NCBI RefSeq assembly: GCF_003569915.1
Contig: NZ_KZ984458.1
Span: 1-64,000, forward strand
Length of the DNA stretch: 64,000 bases
Origin: Comamonas testosteroni
GTDB taxonomy: Bacteria > Pseudomonadota > Gammaproteobacteria > Burkholderiales > Burkholderiaceae_C
Reading direction: 5' to 3'
Shown: piece by piece, positions 18,384-26,722 of the stretch
How the letters are laid out: each line of letters opens with the position of its first letter
How positions within the stretch are numbered: position 1 is the stretch's first letter
Made by a program: the position numbers and the translations under genes
The notes under the pieces: model-generated
The model's input: only the letters and a program-made list of their open reading frames with translations
Databases searched by the model: none
What the model was told of the DNA's origin: nothing

Positions 18384-19973
18384 TTAGCGTGGCCGCAGCA
18401 GGCGGTTGCTGCGCGCCGGATTGCGCCGGAGTGTGAGAGGCGCTGCATTCGGACCAGGGCTGATGCTGCGTTTGCGGGCTGCGGCAGCAAAAGGCTGGGC
18501 TGGGCACATGCCCGTGCTGAGATGGTTCATGGCGGCAGCCAGCATGCCTTCCTGTGGGTCACCCAGTGCATGGTCCAGATCATCGGGCACGCTGCAGCCT
18601 GGCACATAGCGCGGTGTGGGACCGTGGCCCGGTGTAAAGCCGTCAGCGTAATCGCCAAAGCCTTTGGCGTTGATACCGGCAAATTCGATCGGGAAGTAGC
18701 TGATGCCGCAGTTGTCCTTGGCCGTGAAGCCATAGGGCTTGCCGCAGGTCGTGCCGCCAATCAGGATGACTTCCACATCAACGCCGCGCAGGCCGTTGAT
18801 CAAGGCTTCGCTGGCCGAACAGGTGCCCGATTGCGCCAGCACATAAACCCGCTTCAGGTTGAGCGTGGGCAAGGGCTGCATATTGCTGCATTGGTTGTTG
18901 ATGAAAAAGCAGGAGGTATCAAAAAACGGCGTTACTTCTGTGTCTGCGCTGCGGCGTGCGTTGTAGAGCAGCGTCTCGAAAGTCTTGCCAGCGGTTTGGG
19001 TGGTGCCCGCAATCATGGTTGCCAGCTCTGAGGCGATGAACAAAAAGCCGCCGCCGTTGTAGCGCAGATCCAGCACCAGCTCGCTCACGTTCTGGCTGCG
19101 CAGATGGGAAATGGCGGTAACCAGCTGGCCTTCGGCAGGCAGCACATGGTCGTTGAAGACGATATAGCCCGCACGCGCCCCGCTGCTCAGCGTGAGTACT
19201 CGTGATTGCGGCACCGGGGTGGTGGTGACATTGGTGCTGGTCAGGCTGAGCGCAGGCAGTTGCGCTGCGCCGCGCTGCAGGATGAAGTTGTGCGTGGCGC
19301 CCAGTATTTCTGGGAACAGTCCGGCGTTGAGAACATCCACGCTGGCGGCATCGGACGCATCGGCGGAGACGTCATCGATAGAGACCAGGGTGTCGCCACG
19401 CCTCAGGCCTGCCACATCTGCGGGACTGCCGGGCTCGATATAGGCGATGCGCAAGTCCCGCGGCGGTGTGGGGCTGCCCATTCGCCACTCAATGCCGTGG
19501 CTGGGCGCCGTGGCGCTTTCGGAGACTGACTGCCATAGCTGCGTGGGATACATAAAGCTGAACTGGTCGCGCCGGGCACCGGATTCGGTAATGGCGGGCG
19601 TCAACAGGGCATCAAAGTAATTGCTCAGGTCGGTGTAGTGGTAGCCGCTGCTGAAGTTGGCTGCGCGAGGGTCTACGGTCGGGACCTCTTCGCGCCACAG
19701 ATAGGCTTCGTCAAAGTAGGTGCGCAGCCAGCGCTTTTCCATGTCCAGCGTGGCGCTGCGCAGCGGGGCGTCGGCCAGCATGTTGTCGGCAGCACATTGC
19801 TGGGCAAAGCTGCTGGATGTTTCTGGCGGGTTAGGCGCTGTGCTGGTGTTGTCTGGGTTGCTGCTGCTCGGGCTTTCTGTGGATGGGCTCTCATTCACGC
19901 CTCCACCGCAACCCGCAAGCAGGCTCAGGCAGACAACGCTGCACACGGCAACGCCACGGATAGAACTGGACAT
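18384..19973 (-). CDS. S41 family peptidase, lipoprotein
   Basis: This 529-residue C-terminal-processing-type protease is anchored as a lipoprotein. The signal peptide ends with the lipobox LLAGC near residue 22, followed by a Ser/Thr/Pro-rich linker. A PDZ domain around IEPGSPADVAGLRRGDTLVS lies at about 185-260. The protease core has ELVLDLRYNGGG near 320 and the nucleophile region QSGTCSASEALINGLRG near 405. The ATG at 19973 has GGGAG 7 bases upstream and gives the lipobox directly, so the longer frame to 20012 is not used. It is convergent with rpoN, only 3 bases apart. The substrate is unknown. Confidence 0.9.
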   Translation of the reverse strand: MSSSIRGVAVCSVVCLSLLAGCGGGVNESPSTESPSSSNPDNTSTAPNPPETSSSFAQQCAADNMLADAPLRSATLDMEKRWLRTYFDEAYLWREEVPTVDPRAANFSSGYHYTDLSNYFDALLTPAITESGARRDQFSFMYPTQLWQSVSESATAPSHGIEWRMGSPTPPRDLRIAYIEPGSPADVAGLRRGDTLVSIDDVSADASDAASVDVLNAGLFPEILGATHNFILQRGAAQLPALSLTSTNVTTTPVPQSRVLTLSSGARAGYIVFNDHVLPAEGQLVTAISHLRSQNVSELVLDLRYNGGGFLFIASELATMIAGTTQTAGKTFETLLYNARRSADTEVTPFFDTSCFFINNQCSNMQPLPTLNLKRVYVLAQSGTCSASEALINGLRGVDVEVILIGGTTCGKPYGFTAKDNCGISYFPIEFAGINAKGFGDYADGFTPGHGPTPRYVPGCSVPDDLDHALGDPQEGMLAAAMNHLSTGMCPAQPFAAAARKRSISPGPNAAPLTLRRNPARSNRLLRPR

Positions 19974-20106
19974 CGAAAGCTCCCTCAGTTGGATGTGGAA
20001 TGCCAGTCCCATCCGTTATTTTTTGACAGTGCCGCAGATTTTTACCACCAAATGCCGAAAGTCACCATGGCTCGAATGCTCCTTGCCAAGGATTGCGCTG
20101 GGCAAC

Positions 20107-20139
20107 AAAAAAGCCGCTGTACAGTGCACAGCGGCTTTT
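20107..20139 (-). terminator. Terminator of the lpxO-like gene
   Basis: AAAAAGCCGCTGT and ACAGCGGCTTTT form a long stem with A and T runs on the two sides. It lies 14 bases past the stop codon of the minus-strand gene at 20153. Confidence 0.9.
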
Positions 20140-20152
20140 GGGGAGGGGCGGC

Positions 20153-21076
20153 TTAGTTTGGAATCAACCACCAGATGAAAAGCACCAGAACGGCAATCAT
20201 CAGCCCGAACTTCAAAATCTTGTAGAAGGTCGGGTTCCAGTCGCGGAAGGCGCGGCGGTACTTGCCCATGTAGAACGAGATCTTGAACAGCTTGCTGATC
20301 ATGCCGCGCGGGTCGCCCTCGTTATTAGGCGAGCTGGCGGCGGACACCACGTTCTTGCCCAGCCAGTGGTTGAGCCACTGCGCAAAGCCATTGGTCATGG
20401 GGCGCTCCACATCGCAAAACAGCACGATGCGGTTGCCTTCCGAGCGGTTCTCGGCCCAGTGCATATAGGTCTCGTCAAAGATCACACCTTCGCCTTCGCG
20501 CCAGCTGTAGGGTGTGCCGTCGACTTCGATCATGCAGCGGTCGTCATTGGGCGCCAGCACGGCTAGGTGGTAGCGCAGCGAGCCTGCGTAGGGGTCGCGG
20601 TGCAGATTGAGCTTGGCGCCGGGCGGTAGCTCGGCAAACATGGCGGCTTTGACGCTGGGGATGGATTTGACCAGCGCCGTGGTCTTGGGGCACAGCTCCA
20701 TGGCAGACGGGTGGGCGTCGCCGTACCACTTCAGGTAAAAGCGCTTCCAGCCGGTCTTGAAGAAGGAGTTGAAGCCCGCGTCATCATTGTTGGCGGCGGC
20801 CTTGATTTGCATGTTTTTCTGCAAATTGACGGCTTCTTCGCGGATTTCACGCCAGTTGGCCTGCAGCGGAGCCAGCTCCGGGAAGGTGCTGGTGGGCAGA
20901 TAGGGCGTGCGCGGCACCTTGCTGAACATCAGCATGAAGACGTTGAACGGTGCCGTGAAGGTGGAGTGGTCAAACAATTGCTTCACGACCTTGTGACGCA
21001 CCTTGCCACGCAGGTGCATGTAAAGGCCGCAGCCAAAGAACAGCAGCACCAGAGCCAGAACGATGATTTTTGCCAT
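20153..21076 (-). CDS. lpxO: Aspartyl/asparaginyl beta-hydroxylase family protein, LpxO-like
   Basis: The 307-residue Fe(II)/2-oxoglutarate oxygenase has membrane helices at both ends: residues 3-18 (IIVLALVLLFFGCGLYMH) and the last 20 (LMIAVLVLFIWWLIP). The catalytic domain contains KLNLHRDPYAGSLRYHL with the His-x-Asp iron ligands, then FDETYMHWAENRSEGNRIVL with the distal His and the Arg for 2-oxoglutarate. This layout matches LpxO, which hydroxylates a fatty acid chain of lipid A. The ATG at 21076 gives the membrane helix directly. The family is firm; lipid A as substrate is inferred from the layout. Confidence 0.85.
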   Translation of the reverse strand: MAKIIVLALVLLFFGCGLYMHLRGKVRHKVVKQLFDHSTFTAPFNVFMLMFSKVPRTPYLPTSTFPELAPLQANWREIREEAVNLQKNMQIKAAANNDDAGFNSFFKTGWKRFYLKWYGDAHPSAMELCPKTTALVKSIPSVKAAMFAELPPGAKLNLHRDPYAGSLRYHLAVLAPNDDRCMIEVDGTPYSWREGEGVIFDETYMHWAENRSEGNRIVLFCDVERPMTNGFAQWLNHWLGKNVVSAASSPNNEGDPRGMISKLFKISFYMGKYRRAFRDWNPTFYKILKFGLMIAVLVLFIWWLIPN

Positions 21077-21150
21077 ATGGGCAAATTTTACCGGGCCACC
21101 CCGATCCGGGCCATGCATCAGGTCAAACAGCGGGGTGTTTATTGCTATCT

Positions 21151-21198
21151 AATTTATAGCTATATGTCTATGTAAATCATAGGCTATATGCCATTTTT
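21151..21198. repeat. Possible dispersed palindromic repeat copy
   Basis: TTTATAGCTATATG is followed by CATAGGCTATATGCC, giving an imperfect palindrome in an A+T-rich patch. The TATAGCTAT core resembles other copies of the dispersed family, but the ends are poorly conserved. Confidence 0.35.
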
Positions 21199-21202
21199 AT
21201 GA

Positions 21203-21952
21203 CTAGGGCTGCTTTGTAAAGGCGGCTTTGACCCGCTGCAGCATCTCCCTGTTCAGGCTGCGCTGGTGGCTGCTCCAGTGGGTCTGGGCCTTTTCCATGT
21301 CGCAGTGAAGACGCTGCGCCGTCCCCCAGTCGCCCTGCTCGGCGCACCAGATGGCGTATTCCGCCGTCACATCAAAGCTGCCCGAGCGTTCGTGCAGAAA
21401 CTCAAAAGACTGGCGGGCCATGGACGTATCGCCCTGCGCCGCATAGGCCCGGGCAATCAGCAGCCCCACTTCGTCCGCGCGGTAATTGATATCGGTCTGG
21501 GCAATGACTTTGAGGTGTTGCAGCGCCGTCTGGGACTGGCCCGCGTGGAATGCCGCACGCGCCGCGCCCCAGCGGATTTCCAGATCATTGGCGAATGGCC
21601 CCTTCATGCTGGCTTCAAAGTGCTGCAGCGCCTGCTGGGGCTGGCCCGCCTCCAGCAGGGCCTGCGCGAGACGAATCTCGTTCTGCGCCGTGGCCGAGTA
21701 ATCAAAGGCTGCCTGCGCATCACGTAGATCGCGCGTCGGATCCAGTGATTTGACGGCCTGCGTTGCCAGTTGGCGCGCACCGCGCTCCAGCCTGGAGTTG
21801 GGCAGATAGATCGCAATCGCATAGACCACGCTGCCCAGAAACGGAAAGGCCAGCAGGATGAACAGCCAGTAGTTGTTCTGCCCCGTGCGCACCGCATGCA
21901 CGGCAAAGAACAGGGCAATGATGACGTGCAGTCCAATTCCGGCAAAGGCCAT
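21203..21952 (-). CDS. PLDc_N-like membrane protein with TPR repeats
   Basis: The 249-residue protein has two N-terminal membrane helices: residues 2-20 (AFAGIGLHVIIALFFAVHAV) and 27-47 (YWLFILLAFPFLGSVVYAI). These resemble the N-terminal segment of cardiolipin synthases. A cytoplasmic helical region follows with at least three TPR-like units (IRLAQALLEAGQPQQALQHFE, GAARAAFHAGQSQTALQHL, LIARAYAAQGDTSMARQSFE). The start at 21952 places the first helix at the N terminus; an upstream frame to 22039 overlaps csaA. It probably works as a membrane-bound scaffold, but its partner is unknown. Confidence 0.75.
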   Translation of the reverse strand: MAFAGIGLHVIIALFFAVHAVRTGQNNYWLFILLAFPFLGSVVYAIAIYLPNSRLERGARQLATQAVKSLDPTRDLRDAQAAFDYSATAQNEIRLAQALLEAGQPQQALQHFEASMKGPFANDLEIRWGAARAAFHAGQSQTALQHLKVIAQTDINYRADEVGLLIARAYAAQGDTSMARQSFEFLHERSGSFDVTAEYAIWCAEQGDWGTAQRLHCDMEKAQTHWSSHQRSLNREMLQRVKAAFTKQP

Positions 21953-22010
21953 GGCGAGTCTCTGAGTGGTGTTGCCGCCGGATTGTAAAGAGGCCAGGTG
22001 ACAAGCGAAG

Positions 22011-22349
22011 TTACAGCAGCCTGGTCCCCAGCGGCACATCCTTGTCCGGCACGCACAGAGCCACGGCGCCGTTGGCGTCGTGAAACCCGGTGACCAGGCA
22101 TTCGCTCATCAAGGGGCCGATCTGCTTTTTGGGAAAGTTCACCACGGCCGCGACCAGGCGGCCCACCAGTTCCTCGGGCTGGTAATGCGCGGTGATCTGG
22201 GCGCTGGACTTGCGCTGGCCAAGCTCCGGACCAAAGTCCACCAGCAGCTTGTAGGCAGGTTTGCGGGCCTCGGCAAAGACTTCGGCCTGCAGCACGCGGC
22301 CCACGCGCAGTTCCACCTTCATGAAGTCGTTCCAGCTGATTTCTTCCAT
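22011..22349 (-). CDS. csaA: tRNA-binding protein CsaA-like
   Basis: The 112-residue protein consists of one EMAP/tRNA-binding OB fold, as in CsaA: DFMKVELRVGRVLQAE, AYKLLVDFGPELGQRKSSAQI, GRLVAAVVNFPKKQIGPLMSE and LCVPDKDVPLGTRLL. CsaA dimers bind tRNA-like structures and have been linked to chaperone activity in protein export. AAGGAGCAAG lies before the ATG. It precedes the TPR membrane protein on the same strand. Confidence 0.9.
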   Translation of the reverse strand: MEEISWNDFMKVELRVGRVLQAEVFAEARKPAYKLLVDFGPELGQRKSSAQITAHYQPEELVGRLVAAVVNFPKKQIGPLMSECLVTGFHDANGAVALCVPDKDVPLGTRLL

Positions 22350-22507
22350 GTTCTTGCTCCTTGGGGCTGATCATGCCTCTGACGCAGGGCAAATCTGTAG
22401 AGCAACGCTTGTCGTGCACGGGCACTGGAAAAGGCCTAGCGCGTATGCTTACGCCCTGTAAACCCGCGCCAAGTGCCTGCTCTGCGGCTGGCGCGCCATG
22501 ATTTTTT

Positions 22508-23794
22508 ATGAACCAACTGCATCTGTTTTTGCCCTGCGCCGCCGGCGTCGAGGGCTATCTGGCCGACGAGGTCCACGCCATCACCGGTGCCACCGGGCAA
22601 GACTTGCTCGTGGGCCGTGGCGGCGTGATGCTGCGCGGCATGTGGCGCGACGCCTTGCTTTTGAACCTGCACAGCCGCCTGGCGCAGCGCGTGCTGATCG
22701 AGCTGTCCCACACCATGTACCGCAATGAGAACGACTTGTACCGTGCAGCCAGTGAGGTGGCGTGGGAAATCTGGTTCTCGCCCAAAGAGACCTTCAAGAT
22801 CGAAGTCACGGCCCAGCACAGCCCGCTGACCAGCCTGAACTTTGCTGCGCTGCGCGTGAAGGACGCGATTGCCGACCGCTTCCGCGCCAAGCGCAATGGC
22901 GTGCGCCCCAGCGTGGAAACCAACCACCCCGATGTGCGCGTGCACCTGCACCTGACCACGGACGGCGCCACCATCTATATCGATACCTCGGGCGAAGCGC
23001 TGTTCAAGCGCGGCTGGCGCGAGGACAAGGGCGATGCACCACTGAAGGAAACGCTGGCCGCCGCCATGATTGCCGCTTCTGGCTGGAACCCGCATGGCGA
23101 CAACCCTCAGCCGCTGTATGACCCCTGCTGCGGTAGCGGCACCGTGGTGATCGAGGCCGCGCAGATTGCGCGCAAGATTCCCGCTGGCATCCTGCGCCGC
23201 TTTGCGTTTGAAAAACTGGTGCCGTTTCAGCGCCATGTCTGGGAAGCCATGCTGGACGAGGCCGAAGCGCAAATCCTGCCCGAATCGCCCGTCGGCATTT
23301 ACGGCTCGGACATTGCCTTCCGTATGGTGGACTTCGCCCAGCGCAATGCCGAGCGTGCAGGCGTGGCCGACACTGTCAACCTGCGTGGCGGCGATGCTCT
23401 GCAGCGCATGCCGCCTAGCGAGCAGCCCGGCATGATGATTCTGAACCCGCCCTATGGCGAGCGCATTGCCGCCGCCGGGGCTTCCGGCCGCAATGCGGCG
23501 GAGCGCATGGGCCAGGTCGAACGCGCGGGCCGCGAAACCGCGCAGACCGAAGACGGCGGTGAGTTCTTCAGCCAACTGGCCAGCCACTGGAAGAAGAACT
23601 ACAGCGGCTGGAGCGCCTATATGCTCACGCCCGACCTCAAGCTGCCCGGCAAGATGCGCCTGAAGGAATCGCGCCGCACGCCGATGTGGAACGGCCCCAT
23701 CGAATGCCGACTGTTCCGCTTCGACATGATCAAGGGATCGGCCAAGCCGCGCAAAGCGGCAGAGGGCAATACTCAGGGCGACGCACAGCCATGA
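22508..23794 (+). CDS. THUMP-domain class I RNA methyltransferase (RlmL N-half/YpsC type)
   Basis: The 428-residue protein has an N-terminal ferredoxin-like and THUMP region (about residues 5-165; FLPCAAGVEGYLADEV, DVRVHLHLTTDGATIYIDT) and a Rossmann methyltransferase domain. The SAM site is DPCCGSGTVVIEAAQ near 210, and the catalytic motif NPPYGER near 317 is typical of N2-guanine methylation. It resembles the N-terminal half of E. coli RlmL, which makes m2G2445 in 23S rRNA, and Bacillus YpsC. It overlaps the PIN gene by 4 bases (ATGA). Confidence 0.9.
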   Translation: MNQLHLFLPCAAGVEGYLADEVHAITGATGQDLLVGRGGVMLRGMWRDALLLNLHSRLAQRVLIELSHTMYRNENDLYRAASEVAWEIWFSPKETFKIEVTAQHSPLTSLNFAALRVKDAIADRFRAKRNGVRPSVETNHPDVRVHLHLTTDGATIYIDTSGEALFKRGWREDKGDAPLKETLAAAMIAASGWNPHGDNPQPLYDPCCGSGTVVIEAAQIARKIPAGILRRFAFEKLVPFQRHVWEAMLDEAEAQILPESPVGIYGSDIAFRMVDFAQRNAERAGVADTVNLRGGDALQRMPPSEQPGMMILNPPYGERIAAAGASGRNAAERMGQVERAGRETAQTEDGGEFFSQLASHWKKNYSGWSAYMLTPDLKLPGKMRLKESRRTPMWNGPIECRLFRFDMIKGSAKPRKAAEGNTQGDAQP

Positions 23795-24282
23795 AGCTCG
23801 CTCCTCTGCGCTGGCCGGCCTGCAACGCTGGTTACGAAGGCCCGTTGCCGCGCCCCATGATTCTGGACACCAATGTGGTGCTGGACATGCTGATCTTTGA
23901 TGACCCGGACATCCCCACGATTCGGGAACTCGTCGCCAGGGGCGAAGTGCGCTGGATTGCCGACCAGGCCCAGCGCATCGAACTGCAGCGCGTGCTGCAT
24001 TACAGCCAGATTGCCCCGCGCGTGAGCTACTACGGCAAAACGCCCGAAGGCGTGATGGCCGCGTTTGATGCGGCCGTGGAATACGTGGCTGAAGCGCCCA
24101 AGATCCGCTTTATCTGCACCGACCCGGACGACCAGCATTTCCTCGATCTGGCCAGCCTGCACAAAGCCGTCCTCGTCAGCAAGGACCGTGCAGTCCTCAA
24201 GCAGCGCAAACGCGTTGCCACCCACTACGGCGCGACGGTGGGGAATGTGGTGGTGCTGGAAGAAGAAGCTGCTGCAGCCTGA
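23791..24282 (+). CDS. PIN domain protein, putative toxin component
   Basis: The 163-residue protein belongs to the PIN_3 type often annotated as a toxin of toxin-antitoxin systems. Acidic metal-binding residues are visible in MILDTNVVLDMLIFDD near 24-38, in DPDDQHFLDLA near 112 and in the SKDRAVL stretch near 131. PIN domains are usually Mg-dependent RNases. The start codon overlaps the stop of the methyltransferase gene, so the two are translated together. No antitoxin gene adjoins it. This suggests a housekeeping RNA-processing role rather than a classical toxin, which is inference. Confidence 0.82.
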   Translation: MKLAPLRWPACNAGYEGPLPRPMILDTNVVLDMLIFDDPDIPTIRELVARGEVRWIADQAQRIELQRVLHYSQIAPRVSYYGKTPEGVMAAFDAAVEYVAEAPKIRFICTDPDDQHFLDLASLHKAVLVSKDRAVLKQRKRVATHYGATVGNVVVLEEEAAAA

Positions 24283-24295
24283 ATGGTCTGAGCAT

Positions 24296-24342
24296 AAAAA
24301 TAGCTGCTGGCGCTGATGGATAAAGCGCCAGCAGCTATTTTT
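24296..24342. terminator. Bidirectional terminator built from the dispersed repeat
   Basis: AAAAATAGCTGCTGGCGCT and AGCGCCAGCAGCTATTTTT form a 19-base perfect stem around a short loop. With T runs at both 3' ends it serves the PIN gene and the convergent SDR gene. Its arm TAGCTGCTGGCGCT matches the 5' arm of the dispersed repeat family. Confidence 0.92.
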
Positions 24343-24349
24343 TTGAGAC

Positions 24350-25156
24350 TCAGGTTTTCTGCTTGGGCAACCATGGCACGCCATTGATATGGCTGCCGCC
24401 ATCGACAAAAAGCGTGTTGCCCGTGACATAGCGGCAGTCGTCACTGGCCAGAAAGAGAGCGGCGCCGCCAATGTCGCGCTCGGGGTCCCCCATATAGCCC
24501 ATGGGGTTCAGGCGCAGCATATCGGCGGCATTTTCAGGCTGGGCATCAGCGAATTTCTTGTAGGCCTCGGTGGCGGCTCCGGGGCAGATGGCGTTGCAGC
24601 AGATGCCGTAGGCCGCCCATTCGCGTGCAGCGGATCGGGTGAGGGTGCGCAGGGCTTCCTTAGCCATGTTGTAGTCCACCGAATAAGGGTGGGCATTGAC
24701 GCCGTTGAGCGAGCACATATTGATGACCCGCCCCCAGCCGCGCTCCTTCATGCCGGGGAAGACAGCCTGCATGGCCCACAGGGCTGACTGTGTGCCGATG
24801 CGCCAGGCCCAGTCGGCATCCATGTCGGTCAGCGTTTCGACCTTGGCAAAACCGGGCTGTGATCCTGGTCGGCGGCCCCAGGCGTTGTTGACCAGAATGT
24901 CTACATGGCCAAAACGCGTGTGGGCTGCGTCGACCATGGCTTGCACGGCCGCATGCTGGCTGACATCTGCCGGAGCAAAGCTTACGTTCACGCCAAATTC
25001 ACTGCGGATTTCTTCGGCGGCGGCTTCACCAGCGGCGATGTTGATATCGGCCAGCCACAGACTGGCACCTTCAGCCGCAAAGCGGCGGGCCACACCTTTG
25101 CCAATGCCGGCAGCTGCGCCGGTAATCAATGCCGTGCGGCCTTGCAGTCGATTCAT
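24350..25156 (-). CDS. SDR family NAD(P)-dependent oxidoreductase
   Basis: This 268-residue classical short-chain dehydrogenase has the cofactor motif TGAAAGIGKG near residue 13, the strand-end Asp in LADIN suggesting NAD preference, NNAWG near 91, the catalytic Ser in MCSLNG and the YNMAK Tyr/Lys pair near 160. The WGRRPG insertion after NNA is unusual. A TTG start at 25174 would add six residues. The substrate cannot be predicted. It is monocistronic, with a shared terminator behind it. Confidence 0.92.
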   Translation of the reverse strand: MNRLQGRTALITGAAAGIGKGVARRFAAEGASLWLADINIAAGEAAAEEIRSEFGVNVSFAPADVSQHAAVQAMVDAAHTRFGHVDILVNNAWGRRPGSQPGFAKVETLTDMDADWAWRIGTQSALWAMQAVFPGMKERGWGRVINMCSLNGVNAHPYSVDYNMAKEALRTLTRSAAREWAAYGICCNAICPGAATEAYKKFADAQPENAADMLRLNPMGYMGDPERDIGGAALFLASDDCRYVTGNTLFVDGGSHINGVPWLPKQKT

Positions 25157-25283
25157 TTTTGATTTTCTCTTCAACCCCTAGGACAGATAGTGACAGCTGT
25201 TGGGGCAGAGGCAGCCGCTTCAGCACTGTGCTGTTAGCGTGCTGGTCAGGCATCGTTGAAGTGGACGATGGGCTGAGTCTGTT

Positions 25284-26129
25284 CTAGGGGCGCACAAACT
25301 GGGCCGAGCGCCAGGCGTTGATATCGGTGCATCTGCTGGTCTCTCCGGGGGCGAGCATCTCGGGCAGCCCTTGCATCAAGCCTCGCTCCTTGGGAATGCA
25401 GATCATGTCGAAGGACCAGAGCCCTTCAAACAGATTCACCGGGTTGCCTAGGTGGTTCTGGCTGTTGTACAGCGGCGAGATAAAGAACCACAGCCGGTAG
25501 CCCAGCGGTGCAAGCAGCTCGAAGTACCGGGCAGAGCTGTCACTGCTGTAATGGCTGAGGTACTCCAGATGAAGAATGGGGCGGCAGCGTTCAATGGTCT
25601 GCATGGCGCCCTGCAGCACTTGGACTTCATAGCCTTCGACGTCGGCTTTGAGAAAATCCACTCGGGCGAGATTCAAGGTATCGATGCGCTGGACGGGAAC
25701 GCTTTCCGTTTGCTGAGCCTGACTGGCAAAGAGCAGTGATACCGCGCCGAAGTTGTCGTCGTGGCCAGGCGCGATCGCGGGAAAGTCGATGCGGCCATCC
25801 GTATCGCCAATAGCCCACTGATGGGCATGAACATTGAGGCGCTGGTTGATGACGAGATTCGTGCACAGCAGCTGAAAGCTATGGCGTTGAGGCTCGAATG
25901 CATAGACTTTTCCGCTGTCGCCCACGGCCTGTGACAGCATCACCGTGTGCGTACCGATATTGGCTCCCGCTTCTACGGCAACATCGCCAAGGGTCAGGAA
26001 TTGCGTGAAGAGAAAAGTCTCCGGCTCTGACCACTCTCCGTAATGCTGCAAGCTCCTGCCAATCGTATTGTCATGGCGGTTGAAAATCATCTGGCCATAG
26101 CGGCATTGCTGGCTGACGTAGATGCTCAC
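25284..26129 (-). CDS. FkbM family methyltransferase
   Basis: The 281-residue SAM-dependent methyltransferase has the glycine-rich motif VAVEAGANIGTHTVML near residue 50, AFEPQ near 77, the conserved DFLKADVEGYEVQVLQGA near 155 and HLEYLS. FkbM-type enzymes O-methylate sugars or small metabolites. The C-terminal part (YRLWFFISPLYN) is less typical. No glycosyltransferase genes lie nearby, so the substrate is open. A Bacillus-like or lateral origin is not apparent from base use. Confidence 0.85.
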   Translation of the reverse strand: MSIYVSQQCRYGQMIFNRHDNTIGRSLQHYGEWSEPETFLFTQFLTLGDVAVEAGANIGTHTVMLSQAVGDSGKVYAFEPQRHSFQLLCTNLVINQRLNVHAHQWAIGDTDGRIDFPAIAPGHDDNFGAVSLLFASQAQQTESVPVQRIDTLNLARVDFLKADVEGYEVQVLQGAMQTIERCRPILHLEYLSHYSSDSSARYFELLAPLGYRLWFFISPLYNSQNHLGNPVNLFEGLWSFDMICIPKERGLMQGLPEMLAPGETSRCTDINAWRSAQFVRP

Positions 26130-26273
26130 GGAACACTCCCTGGTTATTTGCGGGAAATCCTAATGGATATGCCCGACATTGCGCAGTCGGCCAATGCGCT
26201 GACTGCAGGCAGTGTCGCGAGCTAACCACCCATGGCTGGCCTGGAAAAACAATGCCGCCTTAGTATTGCCAGC

Positions 26274-26334
26274 GCAGGGACGACCTTGCGAGCCATGCGG
26301 GACAAGGCTCAGAACTTCGCCGGGACGACCTGGC
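26274..26334 (+). promoter_or_regulatory. Guanidine-II riboswitch (mini-ykkC)
   Basis: Two hairpins have identical ACGA tetraloops: GCAGGG-ACGA-CCTTGC at 26274-26289 and GCCGGG-ACGA-CCTGGC at 26319-26334, with 29 bases between them. This tandem ACGR-loop arrangement defines the mini-ykkC class, in which each loop binds a guanidinium ion and the loops dock together. It ends 24 bases before the start codon of a Gdx-type exporter, and the ribosome binding site GAAGAGG lies directly behind P2. Guanidine binding is expected to free translation of the exporter. Confidence 0.95.
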
Positions 26335-26357
26335 CATGCAAATTGAAGAGGTTTGAT

Positions 26358-26678
26358 ATGGCTTGGGTTTATCTGCTGATCGCTGGCGTGCTGGAAGTGG
26401 TCTGGGCCTTCACCATGAAGCAGTCCAATGGTTTCACCAACGTCAAATACAGCGCCATCACCATCGTGGCGATGATTGCCAGCTTTGGCCTGCTGTCGAT
26501 TGCCATGCGCAGTCTGCCGCTGGGCACGGCCTACACAATCTGGACGGGCATCGGGGCGGTGGGCGCTTTTGTGGTGGGTATCACTGTGCTGGGCGAGCAA
26601 CTGACGCCCATGCGTGTGGGCGCGGCGGTGCTGATCGTCAGCGGGCTGGTGCTGATGAAGCTGTCCTCTGTCGAATAA
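26358..26678 (+). CDS. gdx: Guanidinium exporter, SMR family (Gdx/SugE)
   Basis: This 106-residue protein has four membrane helices and belongs to the small multidrug resistance family, Gdx subtype. Glu13 (LLIAGVLEVVWA) is the central proton/substrate-coupling residue. KQSNGFT, SLPLGTAYTIWTGIGAVGAF and the closing GLVLMKL follow the SugE/Gdx consensus. Gdx proteins exchange guanidinium for protons as antiparallel dimers. The ATG at 26358 is set by GAAGAGG and by the riboswitch; a longer frame from 26232 runs through the riboswitch itself. Confidence 0.95.
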   Translation: MAWVYLLIAGVLEVVWAFTMKQSNGFTNVKYSAITIVAMIASFGLLSIAMRSLPLGTAYTIWTGIGAVGAFVVGITVLGEQLTPMRVGAAVLIVSGLVLMKLSSVE

Positions 26679-26722
26679 GCCGCAAATCTGCCATTGAACT
26701 GCGGCAGGGTGACAATGTGGGC

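Noticed and set aside
23791-24282. Complete toxin-antitoxin module
   Set aside because: Only the PIN protein is present. Neither neighbour is an antitoxin-like DNA-binding protein.
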